Source: Sphingomonas swuensis
GTDB taxonomy: Bacteria > Pseudomonadota > Alphaproteobacteria > Sphingomonadales > Sphingomonadaceae
Length of the DNA: 64,000 nucleotides
Assembly (NCBI RefSeq): GCF_039538045.1
Contig: NZ_BAABBQ010000001.1
Location: 1 to 64,000, forward strand
Direction: 5' to 3'
Below, piece by piece: positions 7,846 through 16,224 of the stretch. The number at the start of each line of letters is the position of its first letter. Within the stretch, counting starts at the first letter, position 1. The position numbers and the translations under genes were made by a program. The notes beneath the pieces were generated by a model. The model saw only the letters and a program-made list of their open reading frames with translations. It did no database searches and was not told the DNA's origin.

Positions 7846-7922
7846 ATGAAATGGTATTGCGGCAGAATGGAGTTTGGTGCAATGCGCGGCTTCAAACGAA
7901 CGAGTCTTGATCGAGGACCCAC

Positions 7923-9071
7923 ATGGACATGGTGACCCAGTCGGGTGACGTTGCGGCCGACACTGGGGAGGAGAAGCGCAGCTCGCCCTTGTCGAATCCC
8001 AAGGTGCGTCTCGGCCTGCTGATTTTGGCTGTCATCGTGGCGGGCGGCGTCCTGTGGTGGTATCTGCGGAACGAAAGCTACGGCAAATACCAACAGAGCA
8101 CGAACGACGCCTTTGTTCAGGCCGACAGCGTGATCGTTGCGCCCCGGGTCGGCGGTTACGTCGAGCGGGTGTTTGTCCAGGAGAATGCGGAAGTCCGTCG
8201 GGGCCAGCAGCTCGCTCTGCTCGACAATCGTGATTACCGTGCCCAGACCTCGCAGTTGCAGGCTCAGATCGAGGCGGCACGGGCGAGCGCGAACACCGTC
8301 CAGGCGCAGATTGCCGAACAACAGGCATCGGCGGAGCGGGCGCAGGCCCAGTTGGCGGCAGCGCAGGCTGACCTCGCTTTCGCCAATCGTGAAGTCGCGC
8401 GCTACCGCCCGCTGGCGGCCTCCGGCGCGGAGCCGCGCGAGCGATTGGACCAGCTGGTTCAGCAGCAGCAGCAGGCTCGTGCACAGCTGGCGACACGACA
8501 GGCCGACCTGCTGGCGGCGCAGCGCCGGTTCGGCACCCTGCGCACCCAGGTCGAGCAAGCCCACTCGCAGGGCCGCGCCGCTGAGGCTCAGCTCGAAGCG
8601 GCCAACGTGACCCTGGAATCGACAGTCTTGCGCTCAAGCATCGCGGGCCGAGTCGGAGATCTGGCGGTCCGCGTCGGTCAATTCGTGCAGCCTGGAACGC
8701 GGCTGATGACCATCGTTCCGACGCAGCAGCTCTACATCGAGGCGAACTTCAAGGAAACGCAGGTCGGGCTAATGCGGGCGGGCCAGCCGGTCCGCGTTGA
8801 AGTGGACGCCCTTCCGGACCTAGAGCTGACCGGCCGGGTTGCCAGCTTCGCGCCCGGGACAGGCGCGCAATTCTCCGTGCTTCCGCCGCAGAATGCGACC
8901 GGCAACTTCACCAAGATCGTGCAGCGAATTCCGGTGCGGATCGCGATCCAGGCCGGGCCGGAAGTCCGCCGGCTGCTGATACCGGGCATGTCGGTCCACG
9001 TGACGGTGGATACGCGCGGCGCGAAGGGCGAGCTGGAACGCGTGCGTCAGGCGCAGGAAGGGCGTCGCTAG
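7923..9071 (+). CDS. emrA: EmrA-like membrane fusion protein of a tripartite efflux pump
   Basis: A 382-residue periplasmic adaptor (HlyD/EmrA family). It has an N-terminal cytoplasmic tail, one membrane segment at about residues 30-48, a lipoyl half-motif (APRVGGYVERVFVQENAEVRRG), a long Q/A-rich coiled-coil hairpin (about 95-215), the second lipoyl half (LRSSIAGRVGDLAVRVGQFV) and a beta-barrel (YIEANFKETQVG). It bridges the inner-membrane transporter to the outer-membrane channel. GAGGA lies a few bases before the ATG. The transporter, channel and an MCE protein follow on the same strand, and a MarR regulator is divergent. Confidence 0.93.
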   Translation: MDMVTQSGDVAADTGEEKRSSPLSNPKVRLGLLILAVIVAGGVLWWYLRNESYGKYQQSTNDAFVQADSVIVAPRVGGYVERVFVQENAEVRRGQQLALLDNRDYRAQTSQLQAQIEAARASANTVQAQIAEQQASAERAQAQLAAAQADLAFANREVARYRPLAASGAEPRERLDQLVQQQQQARAQLATRQADLLAAQRRFGTLRTQVEQAHSQGRAAEAQLEAANVTLESTVLRSSIAGRVGDLAVRVGQFVQPGTRLMTIVPTQQLYIEANFKETQVGLMRAGQPVRVEVDALPDLELTGRVASFAPGTGAQFSVLPPQNATGNFTKIVQRIPVRIAIQAGPEVRRLLIPGMSVHVTVDTRGAKGELERVRQAQEGRR

Positions 9072-9076
9072 ACCCG

Positions 9077-10639
9077 ATGGCGACCGCCGCCGCCGCCTCC
9101 ATTCCTGCCCGACGGGGAGAGGAACGGGCCGACCTATCTGCCTGGCTCGCCGTTGCGGCAGGCAGCCTCGGCGCGCTGCTCGCCACCCTCGACGTGTCGA
9201 TTGTCAATTCCGCGCTGCCCACCATTCAGGGCGAGATCGGGGCGTCCGGCTCGGAGGGCACCTGGATCGCGACGTCATTCCTGGTCGCGGAGATCATCAT
9301 CATCCCGCTGAGCGCCTGGCTGGAGCGATTGCTGGGCTTGCGCACGCTGCTGCTGATCGCCGTCGTGATGTTCACCGCCTTTTCGATGCTGTGCGGAATT
9401 GCCACTGACCTCACCACCATGATCATTGGCCGGGCCGGCCAGGGACTGATGGGTGGCGCGCTGATCCCAACCGCCATGACTATCGTCGCCACCCGTCTGC
9501 CTGCCCGGCAGCAGCCAATCGGCATGGCCTTGTTCGGAGTCACCGTCATCCTGGGTCCGGTGGTGGGCCCGCTGTTGGGCGGCTGGCTGACCGAGAACCT
9601 CAGCTGGCATTATGCATTCTTCGTCAACGTGCCGGTTTGTGCCGTGCTGGTGCTGCTGCTGCTGCTCGGCCTGCCGCACCAAAAGCCTGACTGGGATTAT
9701 CTGCGCTTCGCCGACTGGTTCGGCATTGCCGGGATGATCCTGGGTTTGGGCGGCCTGACCGTCGTGCTAGAAGAAGGACATCGCGAGGAGTGGTTCGAAT
9801 CCACCCTGATCGTTCAGTTGACTATCATGACCCTGCTTGGCTTCGCCATGCTGGCCTGGGGCCAACTGACTGCCCGCAAGCCGGTGCTGAAGCTCAGCCT
9901 TATCTTCAACCGGCAGTTCGGCAGCGTGGTGGTGATGGGTCTCGTGCTCGGCATGGTGCTGTACGGCACGACTTATGTCATTCCGCAGTTTCTCGCGATC
10001 ATTGCCGACTACAATGCGCTTCAGACCGGGTGGATCATCTTCTACATGGGGCTTCCAGCGCTTCTGCTGATGCCGATCGTCCCCTTCCTCATTCCCAGGC
10101 TCGACATCCGCATTGCAGTGGGTGGCGGCCTGGCCATCATTGCATGGAGCGGCTGGATCAGCGCCGGCCTGACGGCCGAGACCGCCGGCTCTCACTTCAT
10201 CCCGGGCCAGCTGATGCGGGGCGTGGGCATCGTCTTCTGCATGCTGTTCCTGAACCAGGCGACCGTAGCATCGGTCACCAAGGAAGATGCCGGTGATGCT
10301 TCCGGAATCTTCAACGCCGCGCGCAATCTGGGAGGGTCTTTCGCGCTTGCAGGGCTGGCGACCGTGCAGGACCAGCGCAGCTGGCTGCACAGCCGGCGGA
10401 TGGAGGAGTCGCTGAATGCCAACGGTTGGGACGTCCAGTCCTACCTCGGCGGGCTCCAGCAGTCGCTCGGCAGTCTCGAGGCCGCCTTTCGGACTCTTGC
10501 CGGTACCATTCAGCGCGAGGCCTTTGTCATGTCCTACAACGACATCTTCTTCGGCATGACCATCATTACCACGCTGTCGGTTCCCCTTGTCCTGTTCCTG
10601 CGACCCCTTCCCAAGGGGATGTCGCTGTCAATGCATTGA
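9077..10639 (+). CDS. emrB: EmrB/QacA-type MFS drug exporter (DHA2 family)
   Basis: A 520-residue inner-membrane H+-coupled transporter with about 14 hydrophobic segments, the DHA2 pattern. Signature stretches include LATLDVSIVNSALPTI (motif D1 of the family), the motif A loop after LSAWLERLLGLR, and GVTVILGPVVGPLLGGWL (antiporter motif C). A C-terminal helical region contains GGLQQSLGSLEAAFRTLAG. It starts six bases after emrA and is followed 16 bases later by nodT. Likely substrates are hydrophobic drugs or weak acids, by family; nothing in the sequence fixes the substrate. Confidence 0.93.
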   Translation: MATAAAASIPARRGEERADLSAWLAVAAGSLGALLATLDVSIVNSALPTIQGEIGASGSEGTWIATSFLVAEIIIIPLSAWLERLLGLRTLLLIAVVMFTAFSMLCGIATDLTTMIIGRAGQGLMGGALIPTAMTIVATRLPARQQPIGMALFGVTVILGPVVGPLLGGWLTENLSWHYAFFVNVPVCAVLVLLLLLGLPHQKPDWDYLRFADWFGIAGMILGLGGLTVVLEEGHREEWFESTLIVQLTIMTLLGFAMLAWGQLTARKPVLKLSLIFNRQFGSVVVMGLVLGMVLYGTTYVIPQFLAIIADYNALQTGWIIFYMGLPALLLMPIVPFLIPRLDIRIAVGGGLAIIAWSGWISAGLTAETAGSHFIPGQLMRGVGIVFCMLFLNQATVASVTKEDAGDASGIFNAARNLGGSFALAGLATVQDQRSWLHSRRMEESLNANGWDVQSYLGGLQQSLGSLEAAFRTLAGTIQREAFVMSYNDIFFGMTIITTLSVPLVLFLRPLPKGMSLSMH

Positions 10640-10655
10640 TGCCCAAAGGATCGAG

Positions 10656-12137
10656 ATGCGCTTCCCGCTGATTGCCCTTACTGCCGCCCTTCTGCTCGCC
10701 GGCTGCACCTCGGGACCTGACTACAAGGGTCCGGGAACTCTTGGTGCGGCAACACCTTCCGCAAACTTCGTCCGGGGAGGGGGCTTGGTCACCCCAGAGT
10801 CGCCCAGACTGTCTTCGTGGTGGACGCAGCTCGGCGACCCAGTCCTTACCGAGTTGCAGACGCGGGCGCTCAGCAGCAATCCGTCGCTCGAAATCGCGCG
10901 GGCGCGGATTGGCCAAGCTCGCGAGTCGGTGCGTCAGGAACAGGCGAACCGCTATCCTACCGTCGCGGCGCAGGGCACCTACGTGCGCGCCGAGTTGCCG
11001 GGCGTCGACCTTGGCACGGACAACAACGGCAGCTCTGCCGGCGCTCCGCCAGCGGAGGGCGGATCAGACGACATCTCGTCCCTCAACTTCTTCAATCTTG
11101 GCCTGAACGCCAACTGGGAGCTGGAGTTCGCCGGCGCCTCGCGCCGCCAGATCGAGAGCCTAAACGCCCAGCTCGGAGCGGCCGAGGCAAACGCGATCGA
11201 CGCTCAGGTGCAGCTGACAGCGGAGGTTGGTCAGGCCTATGTCAATCTGCGCGAACGGCAGAACCGGATCGACACTCTGGGCCGCGCTCGGGCGCTTCAA
11301 GAGCAAGCCGTTGCGACCGCCCGGCAACGGTTCCAGCGTGGGACCACCGCTGCCTACGAGGTCGAGCGTGCGCAGGTCGCCCTCCGGAGCACTGAGGCCG
11401 AAGTCGCAGCCGCCGAAGCCGAAAGGGACGTGTATCTCAACGCCTTGGCGACCCTGACCGGCAGCGCCCCCGGCAGTGTCGACGGGCTATTGGCTGCTCC
11501 GGCCGAAGTGCCGCTTCCGCCGGCGGTCGTGTCGGTCGGAAATCCTGCCGAATTGCTTCAGCGTCGCCCAGACGTGCGCGCCGCCGAGCGCAACCTTGCC
11601 GCAGCGACAGCGCGGATCGGGGTCGCCGAAGCCCTGCGCTTCCCCCGGATCAGCTTCATGGGGATCCTTGGGCTTGGTGGCACCAAGCCGGGTGACTTGT
11701 TCGATCTCGGCAACATCAGCGCCATCGCCATTCCGCAGATACAGTGGCAATTTCTCGATTTCGGTCGCAATGCGTCTCGTGTGAGGCAGGCAAGGAGCGG
11801 TCTCGAGGAAGCCGAGGCGCGCTACCGGCAGGCAGTGCTCGGTGCCCTTCAGGATGCGGAAAATTCCCTTGCCCGCTTCGGACAGCAGCGACGCCAGGTG
11901 GCAGCGCTCGCGGACGTCCGAGCTTCCGCGGAGCGCCAGGCCAGGCTGACCCGGCAGCGGTTCAACGCCGGAACCACGGCCCGTGCCGAACTACTGGAAG
12001 CAGAGCGCCAGTTGACCCTTGCTGAGCAGAACCTGCGAGGCGCCACAGCGGCGCTCACCGGCAGTTACATCGCCGTGCAGAAGTCGCTTGGACTAGGCTG
12101 GGCACCTCCGGTGGTGCCCGCGAGACTTGGCAACTGA
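10656..12137 (+). CDS. NodT/TolC-like outer-membrane efflux lipoprotein
   Basis: A 493-residue outer-membrane factor. The signal peptide ends in a lipobox (LLLAGC, lipidated C17), followed by the family's start region GPDYKGP and SWWTQLGDPVLTEL. Two OEP repeats of alpha-helical coiled coil follow, each with the pattern QEQANRYPTV and AEALRFPRISFMG, and the conserved LLQRRPDVRAAERNLAAAT. It would trimerise to the channel that completes the EmrAB pump. The start at 10656 has an AAGGA-type ribosome binding site; an extension to 10587 overlaps emrB and is rejected. The stop overlaps the MCE gene start by one base (TGATG). Confidence 0.93.
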   Translation: MRFPLIALTAALLLAGCTSGPDYKGPGTLGAATPSANFVRGGGLVTPESPRLSSWWTQLGDPVLTELQTRALSSNPSLEIARARIGQARESVRQEQANRYPTVAAQGTYVRAELPGVDLGTDNNGSSAGAPPAEGGSDDISSLNFFNLGLNANWELEFAGASRRQIESLNAQLGAAEANAIDAQVQLTAEVGQAYVNLRERQNRIDTLGRARALQEQAVATARQRFQRGTTAAYEVERAQVALRSTEAEVAAAEAERDVYLNALATLTGSAPGSVDGLLAAPAEVPLPPAVVSVGNPAELLQRRPDVRAAERNLAAATARIGVAEALRFPRISFMGILGLGGTKPGDLFDLGNISAIAIPQIQWQFLDFGRNASRVRQARSGLEEAEARYRQAVLGALQDAENSLARFGQQRRQVAALADVRASAERQARLTRQRFNAGTTARAELLEAERQLTLAEQNLRGATAALTGSYIAVQKSLGLGWAPPVVPARLGN

Positions 12138-13006
12138 TGGAAACACGGTCCAACCGTTTGCTCGTCGCCATCGTTTGCGGGCTGTTGGTTGTCGGACTGG
12201 TTTTCTTCGCCTGGTACATCGGTGCCGGGACAAGCACCTATGGTGCGAAGTACAGGATCTCCTTCAACCAAAGTGTTTCGGGCTTGGCAGTCGGAGGGCC
12301 GGTGACCATGTCCGGGGTTCGGGTCGGCCGGGTAGATAAGATCTATCTGTCGGCCGGCGAAGTTGGCGGGCCCACCGTCGAAGTAGCGCTCGACACTGAT
12401 CTGCCGGTGCACGCCGGCTTTCGAGCGGACATCAGCCGGTCACTGCTCGATGGCTCCGCAGTCCTGGTGCTCCTGCCATCAACCGACGGACCGTTGATCA
12501 ACCCGCCTGATGAGGACATCGTCGGCACGATTGCCGCCGTCCAGGGCGGGACCGCCACCGATCCTGCCGCGAAAGCAGTGCAGGTGTCGCAGACGCTCGA
12601 CCGTGCGGTTCGGGCGCTTGATCAGACGGGCCAGGCTGACGCGGCAAGGAAGCTGGACCAGACCCGGCGTTCGACAGCAGAATGGCAGCAGAGTGTAGAG
12701 CGGCTGTTGGGTAGCGTGGGCCCTGAGCAGGTGCGCGGAGCAAGCGAGGGTATCAACAGCTTTGCTCGCAGCGCCGAAAAGCTTGAGCGCGACGTGGTCT
12801 CGAGCCGTGACGACATCGCAAATGTCAGGCGCTCGATCCGCAACGCCGGCAATCAGGCCGATCAAGTAGGACAAGCAGTCCAGCAGCAGCGCAGTTCGGT
12901 CCGCCGACTCGACGAACAAGCCGATGGGGTAGAACGGGACATCCAAGATATCCGTAAACCGGTGCAAGACCTTGGCGAGAAAGCTGACAGATTAGAACGA
13001 AGATAA
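12137..13006 (+). CDS. MlaD/MCE-domain protein with C-terminal coiled coil
   Basis: A 289-residue protein with an N-terminal membrane anchor (about 10-30), one MCE/MlaD domain (about 37-115; YRISFNQSVSGLAVGGPV, MSGVRVGRVDKI, DISRSLLDGSAVLVLLPS) and a long helical, heptad-like tail (about 150-289). MCE proteins form hexameric rings or tubes carrying lipids or other hydrophobic molecules between membranes, normally next to an ABC permease and ATPase (MlaE/MlaF) or PqiA-like proteins. None of those is here. The start overlaps the nodT stop by one base, so it is translated with the EmrAB-NodT pump. This association suggests an accessory role in efflux, which is inference. Confidence 0.85.
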   Translation: METRSNRLLVAIVCGLLVVGLVFFAWYIGAGTSTYGAKYRISFNQSVSGLAVGGPVTMSGVRVGRVDKIYLSAGEVGGPTVEVALDTDLPVHAGFRADISRSLLDGSAVLVLLPSTDGPLINPPDEDIVGTIAAVQGGTATDPAAKAVQVSQTLDRAVRALDQTGQADAARKLDQTRRSTAEWQQSVERLLGSVGPEQVRGASEGINSFARSAEKLERDVVSSRDDIANVRRSIRNAGNQADQVGQAVQQQRSSVRRLDEQADGVERDIQDIRKPVQDLGEKADRLERR

Positions 13007-13384
13007 TCTTGCCTGTGGCGTCGTGCGGCGGTGTAGGCACGACAAATTGTGAACGCTTTTTTCTCGGCAGCACGCGGATTGAGCGCCCTTCAGCGGCAGT
13101 GTGCATGCCCTCAATCCGGCCCCTCCAATCTTAGCGGCGAGGATTGCAGGGTCTGCTATCGGGTGCCCTTAGCGATTCTATCAACGACCTGCATGGGCGC
13201 GTATCGGCCATTCGAACCCACGCCATTCCGCAGAGAGTTAGGACAGAAATTGCGGAAAGTTACTCTCAACGCCGGGATTGTCAGACCCTCGGATTGTATG
13301 CCTTTGACCGCCGAAGGTTCATTGTGTGCCTTCGACCCCTGTCCTTTTGGGCCGCCATAGCGAGAGTGTACTCTCATAAATAAG
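13007..13384. other. Gap with several inverted repeats before tRNA-Pro
   Basis: No convincing gene. Inverted repeats seen: GTCGTGC/GCACGAC (13020-13026, 13037-13043), CGGATTGAG/CTCAATCCG (13075-13083, 13110-13118), TTCCGCA/TGCGGAA (13226-13232, 13251-13257), and GAGAGT/ACTCTC twice (13233-13238 with 13262-13267; 13362-13367 with 13370-13375). The first hairpin could help end efflux-operon transcription, though no U run follows directly. The TACTCTC motif repeats at 13261 and 13369. A 79-codon frame at 13144-13383 is not supported by anything else. Confidence 0.5.
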
Positions 13385-13461
13385 TGGTCGGGGAGAGAGG
13401 ATTCGAACCTCCGGCCCCTGCCTCCCGAAGACAGTGCTCTACCAGGCTGAGCTACTCCCCG
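13385..13461 (-). tRNA. tRNA-Pro(CGG)
   Basis: Read on the minus strand the 77-base gene folds as a full cloverleaf: acceptor stem CGGGGAG/CTCCCCG, D arm TAGCTCAGCCTGGTAGAGCA, anticodon loop TTCGGGA giving anticodon CGG, and T arm with GGTTCGAATCC. The 3' CCA is encoded (13387-13385). The CGG anticodon reads CCG proline codons, which are common in this GC-rich genome. tRNA genes are frequent integration targets, but no duplicated 3' end is seen nearby. Confidence 0.96.
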
Positions 13462-13539
13462 ACCGACCCTCGCTTGCGGCGGGGGCCAAGGCGGGGCGGT
13501 CTTTAGGCGGGGGCGGTCAGGAGCGCAACCCTTTGCGGC

Positions 13540-14853
13540 TCAGTGTCCACCCGCTTTGAGAAGGTCGGGCACGCGGACCATCTTTTCGCGGGTGAAACCG
13601 GCCCTCGCCGCGGCGACTTCGGCGGCCTCGATCTTCTGCCAGTCGGCGAAGGGAACGGGATCGCAGCCGCGCGAGGCAAGCAGCCGGTCGAGCCCCACCG
13701 CCCCCTCGCGACCCGTCGGGGCGCCATCTGGCGGGAAGGCGGCCGCGATCGCGTCGGCGACCTCGTAGCCGTCGGGGCGATTGGTACCGATGGTGCCGGT
13801 CGGGCCGCGCCGTGCCCAGCCGACCGCATAGAGCCGCTCACCGATCCGCCCGCCCTCGTTTGGGAAACGGCCGAGGCCTTCGTCGAAGGGGACTCCGGGG
13901 ATCGGTGGGCTGCTGTAGCCGATGCAGCTGACCACCAGGCCGGCGGGCACGGCATAGGTCTGGCCGGTCCCACGCGCCTGCCCGTCGGGACCGAGCGCGG
14001 TCCGCTCGACGATCAGCCGTTCGGCCCGGCCGTCGCCTTCGATCGCGAGCGGCTTGGCGAAGAAGTCGAAGCTGATGGTCTTGCCTTTCCCGGCTTCGGG
14101 CGCCGCCTCGGAGAATGCGCGCAGATGCTCGACGCTCTTGCGCTGCCCGGGATCGAGAGCTGCGTCGGTGCCCTGCGGCGGGAAGTCCGCCGGATCGACC
14201 AGTGGTGCCGCATCCTCGAGGTGACCGAGCTCGCCGAGCTCCTTGGGAGTCATCGCGATCTGGTGCGGTCCGCGGCGCCCGAGAACGGTGATCGAGCGGA
14301 TTGCCGAATGGGCAAGCGCTTCGAAGGCATGGGCGACGATGTCCGAACCGGCGAATTCGGCCGGGGTCTTGGAGAGGATGCGAGCGACGTCGAGCGCGAC
14401 GTTGCCGTTGCCGATGATCGCTGCGTCCGTCACGTCGAGCGGCGGGGCGAGGTCGGCGAAGTCGGGATGGCCGTTGTACCAGCCGACGAAGGCTGCCGAG
14501 CCGAGAACGCCGGGAAGGTCGTCGCCCGGAATGCCGAGACGGCGGTCGTGAGGCGCACCGGTCGCGAGCACCACCGCATCATAATAATGCAGCAGTTCCT
14601 CGATCGACACGTCGGCGCCGAGATGGACGTTGCCGAGGAAGCGGACGCCCGGGGTCAGTGCGACCTTCTCGTAGCGCCTGGCGACGGCCTTGATCGACTG
14701 ATGGTCGGGCGCGACCCCGAAGCGGATCAGCCCGTAGGGCACCGGCAGGCGGTCGAGCACGTCGATCCCGACCTGCTCGCCATAGGCCTTGGTCAGGGCC
14801 TCGGCGGTATAGAAACCCGCGGGTCCGGATCCGACGACGGCAACATGGCGCAT
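13540..14853 (-). CDS. Ferredoxin/adrenodoxin-NADP+ reductase-like FAD enzyme (FprA type)
   Basis: A 437-residue flavoenzyme like mycobacterial FprA and mitochondrial adrenodoxin reductase, passing electrons from NADPH to ferredoxins. The FAD-binding Rossmann motif is at the N-terminus (VAVVGSGPAGFYTAEAL), followed by PVPYGLIRFGVAPDH, the family signature. The NADP motif appears as IIGNGNVALDVARIL, and the C-terminal part has YAVGWARRGPTGTIGTNRPD, where W and G contact the cofactors. Length is close to the usual 450 residues. It starts 70 bases downstream of the PHA-system gene on the same strand and could be cotranscribed with it. Confidence 0.92.
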   Translation of the reverse strand: MRHVAVVGSGPAGFYTAEALTKAYGEQVGIDVLDRLPVPYGLIRFGVAPDHQSIKAVARRYEKVALTPGVRFLGNVHLGADVSIEELLHYYDAVVLATGAPHDRRLGIPGDDLPGVLGSAAFVGWYNGHPDFADLAPPLDVTDAAIIGNGNVALDVARILSKTPAEFAGSDIVAHAFEALAHSAIRSITVLGRRGPHQIAMTPKELGELGHLEDAAPLVDPADFPPQGTDAALDPGQRKSVEHLRAFSEAAPEAGKGKTISFDFFAKPLAIEGDGRAERLIVERTALGPDGQARGTGQTYAVPAGLVVSCIGYSSPPIPGVPFDEGLGRFPNEGGRIGERLYAVGWARRGPTGTIGTNRPDGYEVADAIAAAFPPDGAPTGREGAVGLDRLLASRGCDPVPFADWQKIEAAEVAAARAGFTREKMVRVPDLLKAGGH

Positions 14854-14923
14854 CTGTGCCTTCTCCCTGCCAAGGCGACGAGACTGTCACTTGCGCGGCG
14901 GGGACGCAATGCGCCGCGCGGCG

Positions 14924-15247
14924 CTACTTCTTGCGGCGATCCTCGAGCAGCAGGTCGCTGCCCTTGGAGCGGAGCGCCGCCTCGATCGGCTTGGCGAGCA
15001 TCGCGAGCAGGCCGGGGAGCTGCAGATGGCAGCGAACCAGCGCATCCTCGACGTCGAGCCTCGCGTCGACCACCTGGCCCATCGCGGCGATGTTGAGGTC
15101 GAGCCGGTCACCCTGCCACTCGTGGGTGACGCTGGCGCCGCCCGGAATGAAGCTCGCCAGCTTGTGGACATTATCGGCGATGCGGCGGCGGGCTTCGGCA
15201 CGACCCAGCTTGTGAGGAAGGTCGACGTGGACGGGCTGGGTGCTCAT
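14924..15247 (-). CDS. Polyhydroxyalkanoic acid system protein (PHA_gran_rgn family)
   Basis: A 107-residue protein starting at ATG 15247 (MSTQPVHVDLPHKLGRAEAR). It matches the small family annotated as polyhydroxyalkanoate granule-system or regulatory protein, with LGRAEARRRI at the start, a middle RLDLNIAAMGQVVDARLDV, and an end LLAMLAKPIEAALRSKG that resembles the family's helix. The molecular job is poorly known. No PHA synthase or phasin gene is near, so the name should be treated as a family label. It is divergent from the M15-like peptidase gene with 58 bases between starts. Confidence 0.8.
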   Translation of the reverse strand: MSTQPVHVDLPHKLGRAEARRRIADNVHKLASFIPGGASVTHEWQGDRLDLNIAAMGQVVDARLDVEDALVRCHLQLPGLLAMLAKPIEAALRSKGSDLLLEDRRKK

Positions 15248-15305
15248 GCCGACGAAGTGAGCGCCGTTCAGTGTCTTTTCAAGCTGCGGCGGGCTATAAG
15301 ACCCG

Positions 15306-16163
15306 ATGCGCCTTCCCGCGGCATTGCTCCTGGCACTTTCCTGCGCCGCTCCGTCGGCCGCGCAGCTGCACCCCGTGCCGGCGCTTCCGCCGGTGGTAAC
15401 CCTGCCGCTTCCCACCCCAGCGCCGGTGCAGAGCTGGACCCGGGTTCCCGGCTGGAACCCCGCCGCCGACTATGTGACGGCCGGGCAGGACGAACCGGGC
15501 TATCGCCGCTGGGTGCTCGAGCAGCCGTGGCGGCAGTCGGCGGTGCGCCAGTTCCATGACTATCTGACGGCGAGCGGGGTCTCCTTCGTCGCACCGACCT
15601 GGCAACTGCTCCGCACCGCGAGCGACTGGCAGCGCTGCGGCGCCCAGCCGTTCGAGGTGCCGCCGAGCGAGGACTGGCCCAACATCGTCAACACGCTGCG
15701 CTATGTGCGTGATCATGTGGTGCCAAGGGTCGGTCCGGTCGAGCCGGTCAGCGTCTTCCGCAACGCCGGGCTCAACCGCTGCGCCGGCGGCGCGCCTGAG
15801 AGCGTCCATCGCAGCATGAGCGCGGTCGACTTCGTGCCGCTGTCGCCGATTGATCGCCCCGGGCTGATCCGCCGCCTTTGCGCCGAGCATCAGGTCGAGG
15901 GACCGCGCTACAATGCGGGGCTCGGCTTTTACACCAAGCTGCGATTCCACGTGGACAGCTGGAAGTATCGCACCTGGGGTCGCGGCGACCATGGCGAGGT
16001 CGCCTGTCCCAAGGTGCTTCCGCCGGCCCCGTCAGTGCCCGCGACCGACGTCATCGCCGCGGCGACGGGAAGCGGGGCGACCACAACCAGGGCGGCCTCG
16101 GTGCAGGCCGCGAAGGCCGCGCCCGACCCTCTCGACAAGGACCCGCTCGCACCGCTTCGCTGA
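15306..16163 (+). CDS. Secreted M15-like (D-Ala-D-Ala carboxypeptidase type) protein
   Basis: A 285-residue exported protein with a signal peptide (about residues 1-19, ending SAAQ). The middle carries a zinc-peptidase pattern like peptidase family M15: NAGLNRCAGGAPESVHRSMSAV with an H and a D seven residues later (SVHRSMSAVDF), and a second histidine in RFHVDSWKYRTWG. Such enzymes trim peptidoglycan peptides. The C-terminal 60 residues are Ala/Pro/Thr-rich and probably disordered. Zinc coordination is inferred from spacing only. It precedes clpB by 61 bases on the same strand but clpB has its own heat-shock-type promoter. Confidence 0.75.
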   Translation: MRLPAALLLALSCAAPSAAQLHPVPALPPVVTLPLPTPAPVQSWTRVPGWNPAADYVTAGQDEPGYRRWVLEQPWRQSAVRQFHDYLTASGVSFVAPTWQLLRTASDWQRCGAQPFEVPPSEDWPNIVNTLRYVRDHVVPRVGPVEPVSVFRNAGLNRCAGGAPESVHRSMSAVDFVPLSPIDRPGLIRRLCAEHQVEGPRYNAGLGFYTKLRFHVDSWKYRTWGRGDHGEVACPKVLPPAPSVPATDVIAAATGSGATTTRAASVQAAKAAPDPLDKDPLAPLR

Positions 16164-16166
16164 GCC

Positions 16167-16194
16167 CTTGTGTGGCGTTTAGGCAACACTATCT
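16167..16194 (+). promoter_or_regulatory. Heat-shock sigma-32-type promoter of clpB
   Basis: CTTG at 16167-16170 is followed after 17 bases by ACTATCT (16188-16194), close to the alphaproteobacterial RpoH pattern CTTG-N17-CYTATNT, differing only in the first base of the -10 part. It is placed about 30 bases before the clpB ATG at 16225, with the ribosome binding site GAGAGGGG in between. Heat-shock control of clpB is well established in related bacteria. Confidence 0.65.
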
Positions 16195-16224
16195 TCCCCA
16201 CTGAAGAGAGGGGAAGCTGACCGC

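Noticed and set aside
13144..13383. 79-codon frame before tRNA-Pro
   Set aside because: No ribosome binding site, no recognisable motif, and it crosses several inverted repeats.
13385..13461. tRNA-Pro as an attachment site
   Set aside because: No direct copy of its 3' end was seen in the window.
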